From: Cellvibrionales bacterium UBA1963 | GTDB lineage: Bacteria > Pseudomonadota > Gammaproteobacteria > Pseudomonadales > UBA7434 | Length of the DNA: 14,775 nucleotides | Assembly (NCBI GenBank): GCA_002336035.1 | Contig: DDED01000219.1 | Location: 4,350-19,124, forward strand | Direction of reading: 5' to 3' | In this document: one piece after another, positions 1 to 7,369 of the stretch | Layout of the letters: the number at the start of each line of letters is the position of its first letter | Position numbering within the stretch: the first letter of the stretch is position 1 | Program-made: the position numbers and the translations under genes | The notes under the pieces: model-generated | What the model was told of the DNA's origin: nothing | The model's input: only the letters and a program-made list of their open reading frames with translations | The model's database searches: none

Positions 1-42
1 GCGCATGAAGTGCGCACTCAACCACTCAAACAACGTGTTCAC
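1..42 (-). CDS. Possible 5' end of an unidentified gene running off the left edge
   Basis: On the minus strand a GTG at 42-40 opens a frame that stays open for all 14 codons to the window edge (MNTLFEWLSAHFMR). It is preceded by a purine-rich AAGAGAG stretch about four bases upstream, a usable though weak ribosome-binding site. A TATACT hexamer on the same strand (plus positions 149-154) could be a -10 box with a leader of about 100 nt, but no good -35 accompanies it. The gene would lie downstream of miaA in the same direction. The residues do not match the conserved start of Hfq, the usual neighbour of miaA. Fourteen codons are too few to identify a product, and the frame could be open by chance. 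Confidence 0.25.
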   Translation of the reverse strand, partial: MNTLFEWLSAHFMR

Positions 43-184
43 CGCTCTCTCTTTCTAAGAAAACTGCTTTGCCTGACTAAGAGGCTTGCTCAAAACTGCC
101 CACTTTGGCGGAATCAGCAAGCACAATGCAAGGCATGCCACAAAAACAGTATACACGTTTCGACAGCAGTTGGCCGCTAAGTTC

Positions 185-1147
185 CTAAAGCAGTTTGGAA
201 ATTTTTTGTAAACTTGTCTCAATTGTTCGCTCAGAGCACCAAGGGCCATCGAAGTCGACTCTCAAACGATGCAGGTTGGGCCATTTTCGCAGCCATGTTA
301 ACTGCCGCTTAGCCAACTGCCTTGTGGCCGCTAAGCCTTGCTCAAGCAATTGCTGATTATCAATGCGCTGCTCGAGAAAGTCCCAGCTCTGTCGATAACC
401 CACCGCTCGCATGGAGGGCATGTCTTGATGCAAATCAAAGTTGTGTCGCAATTCACGCAATTCATTGACCAAGCCTTTTTTCAGCATCGTGTCGAAACGT
501 TGTGCTATGCGTGCATGCAAATCACTGCGCGCTTCAGGCCATAAAGCCAGTTGTGCGACACGGTACGGCAAAGCCTCTAACCGTTGCCGTGCCTGATGAC
601 TGCTGAGCGCTTCACCACTGCAGTAATACACCTCTAGTGCTCGCTGAATACGCTGGGAATGATTCGGGTGCAATGCTGCGGCAGTTAGCGGATCGATGTC
701 GGCCAAACGCTGATGCATTGCCGGCCAACCCCATTGTTTCGCGTCCGATAAAATTTGCTGCCGAATAGCATCATCTGTTGGCGGCAACTCGGCAATGCCT
801 TCGAGCAATACCTTAAAGTACAACATGGTGCCGCCAACCAGTAATGGAATGTTGCCGCGAGCGGTAATCGCCGTCATTAAAGGCAGCGCATCGCGACGAA
901 AGTCTGCCGCCGAATAACGCTCGTCAGGATCACGAATATCAATCAAATGATGTGGCAGGCGCGCTAAAAAATCAGCGTCGGGTTTAGCCGTGCCGATATT
1001 CATATGCCGGTAAATGAGCGCTGAATCAACACTAATGACTTCAATCGGAAATCGTTGCGCTATCGATTCAGCCAAGGCAGTTTTGCCGCAAGCTGTAGGG
1101 CCCATTAAAAAAATGGCCGAAGGTAACGCTGCGGCATTAACGGCCAC
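185..1147 (-). CDS. miaA: tRNA dimethylallyltransferase (i6A37 synthesis)
   Basis: MiaA transfers a dimethylallyl group from dimethylallyl diphosphate to N6 of A37 in tRNAs that read codons starting with U. The P-loop GPTACGKT is at residues 16-23. It is followed by the family signature DSALIYRHMNIGTAKP (41-56), by LLVGGTMLYFK near residue 102 and by ATRQLAKRQLTWLR near the C terminus, which belongs to the tRNA-binding part. The length of 320 aa is normal for the family. The start is a GTG inside the last codons of mutL, giving an 11-bp overlap. No Shine-Dalgarno sequence is visible, so translation is probably coupled to mutL. The N terminus aligns with E. coli MiaA from its first residues, which supports this start. 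No convincing terminator follows the TAG stop. Confidence 0.97.
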   Translation of the reverse strand: MAVNAAALPSAIFLMGPTACGKTALAESIAQRFPIEVISVDSALIYRHMNIGTAKPDADFLARLPHHLIDIRDPDERYSAADFRRDALPLMTAITARGNIPLLVGGTMLYFKVLLEGIAELPPTDDAIRQQILSDAKQWGWPAMHQRLADIDPLTAAALHPNHSQRIQRALEVYYCSGEALSSHQARQRLEALPYRVAQLALWPEARSDLHARIAQRFDTMLKKGLVNELRELRHNFDLHQDMPSMRAVGYRQSWDFLEQRIDNQQLLEQGLAATRQLAKRQLTWLRKWPNLHRLRVDFDGPWCSERTIETSLQKISKLL

Positions 1148-3029
1148 GTAAAAATAACTTGTCGAGCTCGGCCAAGCTCATTGCCGTCCAGGTTGGCCGA
1201 CCGTGATTGCATTGGCCGCTGCGCTCGGTGCGCTCCATGTCGCGCAGCAAAGCGTTCATTTCAGGCAAACTCAGTCGACGATTAGCGCGCACTGAACCAT
1301 GACAAGCCATGGTCGATAAAATATCGTCTATGTGATTTAAAATACGGTCGCTACTGCCATACTGAAGCAAGTCAGCAATCACATCGCGAACCAGCAGCTC
1401 TGCATCAGCAGAAGCTAAAAATACCGGTATCTGGCGAATGATCATGGACTCAGACGCTACGCGCTGTAACTCAAAGCCCAAACTTAAAAATAATTCACTG
1501 GCTTCTTCGGCGCAATCAGCTTCTTTATCACTGAGCGACAAACTAACTGGCACTAATAACGGCTGAGCTTGAATACCACGGTCATCGCGTGCCGTCTTCA
1601 TTCGCTCATAAGTGATTCGCTCGTGTGCCGCATGCATGTCGACAACGATTAAACCCTCAATGTTTTCAGCTAAAATATAAATACCCTTTAATTGGGCAAT
1701 GGCAAATCCCAATGGCGGTATTTCACCGTCGGCGCCAGGCCGACTGAGCGCCTCGGCCGCTGCAGAATCTTGACCGCCAGCGCCATACAACTGCTGGTGA
1801 CTCGAGGAAAAACCGCCGTTTTGAGTGCCTGTCGATGAAAAATTACCACCGACTCGATTATTTGGTGCGGAGCTCATAACACGGCCATTCGCTGCACGTT
1901 GATGATCGCCGCGATAAATCACGGCTGCATCGGCTAAAGCCATACTGCCTTGCTGGCTGAGTTGACCTTCAGTTAATGAGGCGGAATAGGCTTTAGTATC
2001 GCCATCCGATGAGGGGCCCTCTGGCCTGACATCCGCCAAGGCTTTGTGCAAGGTACGATAAATAAAATCATGAACTTGACGCGAGTCTCTAAACCTTACT
2101 TCGTGCTTTGAAGGGTGAACGTTCACATCAACTTGACTTGGGTCTACACTAAAATACAAAACAAATACCGGTTGGCGGCCGTGAAACAGCACGTCGCGAT
2201 AGGCTTGCCTAACCGCATGACCAATCACCTTATCTTTGATAACGCGCTGATTAACAAAAAAGTATTGCATGTCAGCCTGACTGCGTGAAAATGTGGGTTG
2301 GGCAACCCAACCCTGCAATCGGTAGCCGCTGTATTCAACATCTAAATGAATGGCGTTATCGATAAAGCCCTGACCCAATAATTTTGCAATTCGTCGCTCT
2401 CGATCTAGCAACTCATTACAAGGGCGAAGCGAGTGTATGACCTTTCCATTATGCGTTAAACTTAACCCTGTTGAAAAACTGCCCAGTGCATTCCGACGAA
2501 AAACCTCATCAAGGTGATTAAACTCAGTTTTCTCTTTTCGCAAAAACTTTCTTCGGGCAGGAGTGTTAAAAAACAGATCTTCTACTTCAACCGTGGTTCC
2601 TGAGGGTCGAGCAGTAGGGCTTAACTCCACATTCATGTCGCGCCCCACGCTTTGAGCTTGCCAACCTTTCTCAGCTTGACTCGTAACGTTAGAGCTTAAT
2701 GTCAGGCGTGAGACCGAACTAATACTTGCCAAAGCCTCACCACGAAAGCCCATGGTGGTGACCGCTTCTAAGTCGTCTAAATTATAAATTTTACTGGTCG
2801 CATGAGAGTCGAGCGCTAGCGCCATGTCATCGTGGTCAATACCGCAGCCGTTATCGCGCACTAATATTCGCTTAACACCACCCGCTTCAACCTCTACGTC
2901 GATTTGACTCGCACCGGCATCGAAGCTGTTTTCGATTAACTCTTTCAATACTGACGCAGGTCGATCAACCACTTCACCCGCAGCAATCTGGTTGGCTAAA
3001 CGAATATCGAGTTTTTTTATTTTAGTCAT
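1137..3029 (-). CDS. mutL: DNA mismatch repair protein MutL with C-terminal endonuclease motifs
   Basis: MutL couples MutS mismatch recognition to strand removal. The N-terminal GHKL ATPase is complete: KELIENSFDAGA (catalytic Glu30, Mg-binding Asn34), DNGCGI (59-64), HATSKI (76-81) and GFRGEAL (94-100). A poorly conserved linker rich in Gly, Ser and Ala occupies roughly residues 340-435. The C-terminal dimerisation domain carries DMHAAHERITYE (464-475), which fits the D-x-H-A-x2-E-x4-E metal-binding endonuclease motif with Met in place of the usual Gln. It also has ACHGSVRA (from 575) and CNHGRP (607-612), the other two metal-site motifs. E. coli MutL lacks these and relies on MutH. Length is 630 aa. 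The ATG lies 9 nt after the amiB stop with only a weak upstream AAG. The 3' end overlaps miaA. Confidence 0.97.
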   Translation of the reverse strand: MTKIKKLDIRLANQIAAGEVVDRPASVLKELIENSFDAGASQIDVEVEAGGVKRILVRDNGCGIDHDDMALALDSHATSKIYNLDDLEAVTTMGFRGEALASISSVSRLTLSSNVTSQAEKGWQAQSVGRDMNVELSPTARPSGTTVEVEDLFFNTPARRKFLRKEKTEFNHLDEVFRRNALGSFSTGLSLTHNGKVIHSLRPCNELLDRERRIAKLLGQGFIDNAIHLDVEYSGYRLQGWVAQPTFSRSQADMQYFFVNQRVIKDKVIGHAVRQAYRDVLFHGRQPVFVLYFSVDPSQVDVNVHPSKHEVRFRDSRQVHDFIYRTLHKALADVRPEGPSSDGDTKAYSASLTEGQLSQQGSMALADAAVIYRGDHQRAANGRVMSSAPNNRVGGNFSSTGTQNGGFSSSHQQLYGAGGQDSAAAEALSRPGADGEIPPLGFAIAQLKGIYILAENIEGLIVVDMHAAHERITYERMKTARDDRGIQAQPLLVPVSLSLSDKEADCAEEASELFLSLGFELQRVASESMIIRQIPVFLASADAELLVRDVIADLLQYGSSDRILNHIDDILSTMACHGSVRANRRLSLPEMNALLRDMERTERSGQCNHGRPTWTAMSLAELDKLFLRGR

Positions 3030-3038
3030 AAGATCTTA

Positions 3039-4382
3039 TCATTGTTGGGGTGGAATTTTGAGCGTTTGCCCAACCCGTATTTTATCATTCTGAATGCTAT
3101 TGTACTGACGTAAATCAGTTAGCGAAACAGAAAATTGCTGCGCCAATTGCGACAGCGTATCGCCAGCTTGTATAGTATAACTGTCGGCTGAACGTTTACC
3201 GCCGTGATTATACCAATGCACCAGCGTACCCTGTGTCGCATAAATATTAAAAAAGTCCGTGGTGCCCGCTACAATCGCTGCAGCCAGTTTTCCCTGATGT
3301 TTCGTAGAGGCCAATCTTCGGGCCTCTTTTGGGTTGGAAATAAATCCAGTTTCAACTAATACTGACGGAATATCAGGAGTTTTTAATACAGCAAAAGCAG
3401 CATGCTGAACAGTCTTTTTATGCAGCGGCGTCACGGCCTCCATACGCTTAACAATGGCCTGACCCGCTTTGAAACTGTGGTCACGCTGAGCGTTCATGCT
3501 TAAGTCCAATAACACACTTGCTACCATTGGGCTTTGATTAGCCAGTGACACACCGCCAATTAAGTCAGTTTTATTCTCTTCTTGCGCCAAATGCTTTGCA
3601 ATACCACTGGAAGCACCTCGATCAGACAAGGTATAAACCGACGCGCCACTGACTCGCTTATCGGTAAAAGCATCGGCATGAATCGATATAAAAAAATCAG
3701 CCTGCGCTGCTCTGGCTTTTTCACGACGCTTACTTAGCCCAATATAATAATCGCCGTCACGGATTAACACTGCTCGATATCCCGCGCGGCGATTAAAAGC
3801 CGCCTGCGTTTTTTGCGCAATGGCCAAGACCACTGCTTTTTCACGAATTTTTTTAGGCCCTAAGGCGCCGGGGTCTTCGCCACCATGACCGGGATCAAGT
3901 GCAATAATAATGTCACGCCGGCCTTGGCGCTGGGTCGCGCTTTTAATTGTCGACTCTGCCGATTGAGCATCGTAAAGATCAACGACCAATCGCTCCCCCA
4001 CTTGCTGATTAGCAGGCAAAGTAAATACTCTTGCCTGCACGGTGCTTTTTAGCTCTAACACAATCCGTAAATCAGATGAATTACGTTTTGCAGAGCGAAT
4101 CTTAGCAATGGGGGCATTACTCAAGTCTAGCGCCTTTAATTTTGACGCTACACTTCGCCGGTATTTGGTGTCTTGAATATCAATCACAAACCGGGCTGGA
4201 TTGCTCAACACAAAGGTTTGATAATTCACCGCTGCCGACAGGTCCAACACTAAGCGAGTATGGTCTGGCGCTCGCCACAACCGAGTATCATCTATATTGG
4301 CAGCCATGAGTGGCCCCGACAAACTCAACAGCAGCGCCATCAAGAGACGGCTAATAATTGATTGCAGGAGATAGTTTTTCAT
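3039..4382 (-). CDS. amiB: Periplasmic N-acetylmuramoyl-L-alanine amidase with AMIN and LysM domains
   Basis: The enzyme cleaves the amide bond between MurNAc and the stem peptide of peptidoglycan, mainly during daughter-cell separation. Residues 1-28 look like a Sec signal peptide: a basic start, the hydrophobic run LLMALLLSL, and a likely cleavage near PLMA-A. An AMIN targeting domain spans about 31-138. An Amidase_3 catalytic domain spans about 157-376, with zinc/active-site residues His166 (DPGHGG), Glu181, His235 (SIHAD) and Glu344 (VETGF). The stretch around 265-305 corresponds to the inhibitory helix that in AmiB/AmiC proteins is displaced by an EnvC/NlpD-type activator. A LysM peptidoglycan-binding module at 401-444 (SYTIQAGDTL to GQTLKIP) follows; E. 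coli AmiB lacks it but it is common in pseudomonads. The start has GGAA just upstream. A 40-bp gap separates it from tsaE. Confidence 0.95.
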   Translation of the reverse strand: MKNYLLQSIISRLLMALLLSLSGPLMAANIDDTRLWRAPDHTRLVLDLSAAVNYQTFVLSNPARFVIDIQDTKYRRSVASKLKALDLSNAPIAKIRSAKRNSSDLRIVLELKSTVQARVFTLPANQQVGERLVVDLYDAQSAESTIKSATQRQGRRDIIIALDPGHGGEDPGALGPKKIREKAVVLAIAQKTQAAFNRRAGYRAVLIRDGDYYIGLSKRREKARAAQADFFISIHADAFTDKRVSGASVYTLSDRGASSGIAKHLAQEENKTDLIGGVSLANQSPMVASVLLDLSMNAQRDHSFKAGQAIVKRMEAVTPLHKKTVQHAAFAVLKTPDIPSVLVETGFISNPKEARRLASTKHQGKLAAAIVAGTTDFFNIYATQGTLVHWYNHGGKRSADSYTIQAGDTLSQLAQQFSVSLTDLRQYNSIQNDKIRVGQTLKIPPQQ

Positions 4383-4422
4383 TCAAGTTCCATTGATTAT
4401 CAGCATACCGTAAACCCAGCCT

Positions 4423-5001
4423 TTACTCATTGCACAGCTTATTTTCATCATCGATTTCAAGTGCAGGATACAACCGATGCAGCGCTGTTAAAACGTGCGT
4501 CCCTGCATCAGAATATGCACGCACACCAATTAAACGCTTATCTAATTCTGCTGGGACTGTGTGACTCACTTTTTGAGGGCGTGCCTTTTCACAGACAGCA
4601 TGGCGCAGTGAGAATTCAATATCGGCATCGGGAATAAAACCATTGCCGCGGTTTGGCCATTCAATTAAGCACAAGGCCTCGCCACTGAAGTAATCGTCTA
4701 AGCCAAGAAATTCAAGCTCCTCAGGGTCGCTCAGTCGATACAGGTCAAAATGATAGACCTGCCGCGTTAAGGGTGAGGGTGTATCCGTGACATCGTAGGG
4801 CTCAACCAAGGTATAAGTGGGGCTTTTAACGGCACCCCGGTGGCCATACGCATGAATAATGCCACGGCAAAGCGTGGTTTTACCGGCACCCAAATCACCA
4901 ACGAAATAAACGCACAGGCCATAACTGGCTGCAGCTTTCGCAAAACTGTGACCTAATGCGACTGTCGCCGCTTCATCATTGAGTGTTGCGCTGAGTTTCA
5001 T
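4423..5001 (-). CDS. tsaE: tRNA t6A biosynthesis ATPase TsaE
   Basis: TsaE is the ATPase that works with TsaB and TsaD to place threonylcarbamoyl on A37 of tRNAs reading ANN codons. The Walker A motif GDLGAGKT is at residues 35-42, followed by SPTYTLVEPY (60-69), FDLYRL (85-90), a GLDDYF segment and CLIEWP (111-116), all family hallmarks. At 192 aa it is about 40 residues longer than E. coli TsaE (153 aa). The extra length is after the core, in a tail rich in Ala, Leu and charged residues that I cannot assign. The ATG has a good Shine-Dalgarno sequence, AGGTGA at 5011-5016, nine bases upstream. It is the first gene of the leftward operon. The nnr gene that normally precedes it is missing. Confidence 0.95.
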   Translation of the reverse strand: MKLSATLNDEAATVALGHSFAKAAASYGLCVYFVGDLGAGKTTLCRGIIHAYGHRGAVKSPTYTLVEPYDVTDTPSPLTRQVYHFDLYRLSDPEELEFLGLDDYFSGEALCLIEWPNRGNGFIPDADIEFSLRHAVCEKARPQKVSHTVPAELDKRLIGVRAYSDAGTHVLTALHRLYPALEIDDENKLCNE

Positions 5002-5038
5002 GGGTTGTTTTCACCTAAGCTGCGACGACCACCAACGG

Positions 5039-5068
5039 TTGAACATTTTGCCGCCAAAAAGGTATTAT
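5039..5068 (+). promoter_or_regulatory. Candidate queG promoter
   Basis: TTGAAC (5039-5044) and TATTAT (5063-5068) are separated by 18 bp, a good sigma-70 match at 4 and 5 of 6 positions. The start of transcription would be near 5075. This is just ahead of either possible queG start codon, and is the only promoter-like pair seen in the tsaE-queG gap. Confidence 0.45.
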
Positions 5069-5092
5069 AAGGGTCTTAGACTCTTCACTCAC
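5064..5092 (-). promoter_or_regulatory. Candidate promoter of the tsaE-amiB-mutL-miaA operon
   Basis: Read on the minus strand, a perfect -10 TATAAT (5064-5069) is preceded by a 17-bp spacer and a weak -35 GTGAGT (5087-5092, 3 of 6 consensus positions). Transcription would begin near 5057, giving a leader of about 55 nt. The -10 shares bases 5064-5068 with the -10 of the divergent queG promoter. Confidence 0.45.
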
Positions 5093-5154
5093 GGGTTATT
5101 TCTGTGAAAGACTGTGCCAAAGCCACTAGCAGCCCCAGTCCGCCGCTCAATTCA

Positions 5155-6231
5155 ATGAGCACCGCGGCTTTGGCCGCATTGGCTAACGATATTAAACGCT
5201 GGGGCCGCGAGCTGGGCTTTCAGCAAGTCGGTATTACCGACACTGATCTGGGCGAACACAGCGCCCACCTGCGCCGCTGGCTCGAAAAAAATCATCACGG
5301 TGAGATGGCCTATATGGCCGACCGTGAAGCCCTCCGTCAAAATCCTTCAGCCTTACACCCTCATACCTTTAGGGTCATTAGCTTGCGTATGGACTATTTG
5401 CCACCCGACGTTGAAACCGTGAAAATACTCGACCATCCACGCACCGCTTATATTTCACGTTATGCCCTTGGCCGTGATTATCATAAATTGATCCGCAAGC
5501 GAATTAAACAATTAGCCGATAAAATCATTGACCAAGCTGGTGAACATTCTCCTCGTCCCTTTGTTGATAGCGCCCCTGTCCTTGAGCGCGCCTTGGCTGA
5601 AAAGGCGGGATTGGGTTGGATCGGTAAAAACGCCATGCTGATCAATCCCTCTATGGGATCGTGGTTTTTCTTGGGCGAGTTGTTCACCGATTTACCTTTA
5701 CCGGTCGACAGGCCGCAGACCAGCCAACACTGCGGCAGCTGCACAGCCTGCTTGGATATTTGTCCGACCAACGCCTTTGTTGCAGCCCATCAATTAGACG
5801 CAAGACGCTGTATTTCTTATCTCACCATTGAATTAAAAACCAGCATTCCTATTGACCTGCGCCCATTAATAGGCAATCGAGTTTTTGGCTGTGACGACTG
5901 TCAGTTAATTTGCCCCTGGAATAAATTCGCCAAACCCACGGATGAAAACGACTTTAAACCTCGACACGGCCTCGACCAAGCCAATATGGTGGATCTTTTT
6001 TTGTGGACACAAGCCGAGTTTGAGCGGCACACCCAAGGTTCCGCTATTCGTCGTATTGGTTATGAGCGCTGGCTGCGCAACTTGGCGGTAGGAATTGGCA
6101 ATGGTGAAAACAGTGCTCAAGCGCATGCCGCTTTAATGCTTCAGCGCGGCTTTTCGGCTCTAGTCGATGAACATATTGACTGGGCAATGCTGCAACTCAG
6201 TAAAAATGACAGACCTGTCATACGGGGCTAA
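5155..6231 (+). CDS. queG: Epoxyqueuosine reductase (final step of queuosine synthesis)
   Basis: QueG reduces epoxyqueuosine to queuosine in tRNA, using cobalamin and two [4Fe-4S] clusters. Numbered from the chosen ATG, the first cysteine set is C193-x2-C196-x2-C199-x3-C203, followed by C219, C246, C249 and C253 (RRCISYLTIEL, then GCDDCQLICPWN). FVDSAPVLER (136-145) holds the conserved Asp thought to act as proton donor, and RYALGRDYHK is another signature. The frame is open further upstream to a GTG at 5104, which would add 17 Ser/Pro-rich residues. I prefer the ATG because it puts the same number of residues before the conserved WGRELGFQQVGITDTDL segment as in E. coli QueG. Neither start has a good ribosome-binding site, so this is not settled. 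The gene is divergent from tsaE, and 140 bp separate it from the next gene. Confidence 0.95.
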   Translation: MSTAALAALANDIKRWGRELGFQQVGITDTDLGEHSAHLRRWLEKNHHGEMAYMADREALRQNPSALHPHTFRVISLRMDYLPPDVETVKILDHPRTAYISRYALGRDYHKLIRKRIKQLADKIIDQAGEHSPRPFVDSAPVLERALAEKAGLGWIGKNAMLINPSMGSWFFLGELFTDLPLPVDRPQTSQHCGSCTACLDICPTNAFVAAHQLDARRCISYLTIELKTSIPIDLRPLIGNRVFGCDDCQLICPWNKFAKPTDENDFKPRHGLDQANMVDLFLWTQAEFERHTQGSAIRRIGYERWLRNLAVGIGNGENSAQAHAALMLQRGFSALVDEHIDWAMLQLSKNDRPVIRG

Positions 6232-6279
6232 AATCGATCGAAGTAGCCATCCAGCGACGAATAATTGACGTATAAAGCC

Positions 6280-6322
6280 GATGTATGATGCATAAAATTA
6301 TGAATAATAGTCACTGATGCAT
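6280..6322 (+). repeat. GATGYAT heptamers upstream of the LLM oxidoreductase gene
   Basis: GATGTAT (6280-6286) is followed without a gap by GATGCAT (6287-6293), and a third copy lies at 6316-6322. The last two are both preceded by T, making identical TGATGCAT octamers 29 bp apart. The third copy falls in the spacer of the best promoter candidate, where a repressor could act. No known operator is recognised. Confidence 0.4.
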
Positions 6323-6335
6323 CTTAAACTATAAT
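6308..6335 (+). promoter_or_regulatory. Candidate promoter of the LLM oxidoreductase gene
   Basis: A perfect -10 TATAAT (6330-6335) is preceded by a 16-bp spacer and TAGTCA (6308-6313, 4 of 6). The surroundings are A+T rich. Transcription would begin near 6342, about 30 nt before the ATG. This suggests that the gene is transcribed independently of queG. Confidence 0.45.
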
Positions 6336-6371
6336 TTAAAATCAACTGATTTACACAATGAGAGTGATGTT

Positions 6372-7259
6372 ATGAAATTTGCCTTCCACGCAACCATGTG
6401 TCCTACAGAACAATATTTACCGCTTTGCCAAGCGGCAGAAGCGGCAGGATTCGACACATTTACATTCCCAGATAGCATTTGTTACCCAGAAAAAGGGTCC
6501 GATTGCTACCCATACAACAGCGATGGGACCCGTGAGTTTCTGGACGGCGTCCCCTTTATTGAACCGTTTGTACTGATTCCTTACCTTGCGGCACAAACTG
6601 AGAAAATTCGCTTTTCTACCTCGGTCATTAAATTGGCCGTCCGTCAACCATCTATCGTTGCAAAGCAACTGAGCAGTATGGCGGCGCTCATAGGCGATCG
6701 CTTTGACTTTGGCGTCGGCATTAGCCCTTGGCCAGAAGACTTCGAAGCCACTCAAATAGCCTGGGAAAAACGCGGCAAGCGCATGGACGAGATGATGGAA
6801 ATCATTAACGGCCTCTTGACAGGTGAATACTTTGAATACAAAGGTGAGATATTTGACCTTGCTTCAATTAAATTAACACCAACACCCGATTTTCATGTGC
6901 CTCTACTAGTGGGCGGTCACGCTAAACCTGCCCTGCGCCGCGCCGCCCGGTTAGGCGACGGCTGGATCGCTGCTGGCGGCAAAATTGATGAATACAAAAC
7001 AATGATCGACACCATTAATGCATTCCGTAAGGAGTATGGTCGTGATCACCTTCCGTTTCAAATTCAAGCCATGTCACACGACTCTTTCTCGGTTGATGGT
7101 TTATTGCAGCTTCATGCCATAGGCGTTACGGAAGTCATTATTGCTTTCCGCGATGTTTACGGTAAGGAAGCTGACGACAAGTCAGTCGAAGAAAAAACTA
7201 AAATGATCAATTGGTATGCTGAAAATATGATCAAGCCATTTCACGAACAAGTGGCCTGA
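6372..7259 (+). CDS. LLM-class (luciferase-like) flavin- or F420-dependent oxidoreductase, substrate unknown
   Basis: The 295-aa protein has the layout of the bacterial luciferase-like TIM-barrel family. It shows an N-terminal strand MKFAFH, a GFDTFTFPDS turn near residue 27, the core FSTSVIKLAVRQPSIVAKQLSSMAAL (about 77-102), then DRFDFGVGIS, the helix RGKRMDEMMEIINGLLTGE, and the late barrel motif PLLVGGHAKPALRRAARLGDGWIA (about 177-200). The family uses FMN or F420; this sequence resembles the group often labelled F420-dependent, but the cofactor cannot be told from the sequence alone. The YPEKGSDCYPYNSDG insert near residues 37-51 may help shape substrate specificity. It has its own promoter-like region and a hairpin terminator, so it is probably monocistronic. 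A purine-rich GAGAGTG lies just before the ATG. The physiological reaction is unknown. Confidence 0.85.
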   Translation: MKFAFHATMCPTEQYLPLCQAAEAAGFDTFTFPDSICYPEKGSDCYPYNSDGTREFLDGVPFIEPFVLIPYLAAQTEKIRFSTSVIKLAVRQPSIVAKQLSSMAALIGDRFDFGVGISPWPEDFEATQIAWEKRGKRMDEMMEIINGLLTGEYFEYKGEIFDLASIKLTPTPDFHVPLLVGGHAKPALRRAARLGDGWIAAGGKIDEYKTMIDTINAFRKEYGRDHLPFQIQAMSHDSFSVDGLLQLHAIGVTEVIIAFRDVYGKEADDKSVEEKTKMINWYAENMIKPFHEQVA

Positions 7260-7268
7260 TTACGACCG

Positions 7269-7299
7269 ATCGGCCAAAGAGTTTCGCTCTTTGGCCGAT
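7269..7299 (+). terminator. Hairpin terminator after the LLM oxidoreductase gene
   Basis: A perfect 13-bp stem, ATCGGCCAAAGAG (7269-7281) pairing with CTCTTTGGCCGAT (7287-7299), closes a 5-nt loop TTTCG. It begins 10 bp after the stop codon. The tail ACTTCCCCTCT is pyrimidine-rich but not a clean T run, so termination may be partial. Confidence 0.75.
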
Positions 7300-7369
7300 A
7301 CTTCCCCTCTAAAGCGCACGAATCTGGCTAATTTACGCCTTATTGTGCGGTTTTAGCTCTCATACCACG

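Noticed and set aside
1..180. Plus-strand frame open from the window edge to a TAA at 178-180
   Set aside because: Fifty-nine open codons rich in Lys, Arg and Cys look like no known C terminus, and a second plus frame also stays open to 58. It cannot be told from chance.
55..249. Minus-strand 64-codon frame overlapping the 3' end of miaA
   Set aside because: It overlaps miaA by 65 bp in another frame, has no recognisable domain and no clear ribosome-binding site.
338..544. Plus-strand frame antisense to miaA
   Set aside because: Lies wholly inside a well-supported gene on the other strand.
4362..4637. Plus-strand frame across the amiB-tsaE junction
   Set aside because: It is antisense to conserved tsaE coding sequence, has no domain and no promoter.
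5481..5771. Minus-strand frame inside queG
   Set aside because: Antisense shadow of the conserved queG coding region.
6206..6221. ATGACAG/CTGTCAT inverted repeat at the end of queG as a terminator
   Set aside because: The stem is short, the loop is only two bases unless pairs are opened, it lies inside the coding sequence, and no T run follows on the plus strand.
6358..6375. Five-codon frame (MRVML) whose stop overlaps the LLM oxidoreductase start
   Set aside because: Too short to support; such ATG-to-TGA overlaps are frequent in A+T-rich leaders, and there is no separate ribosome-binding site.
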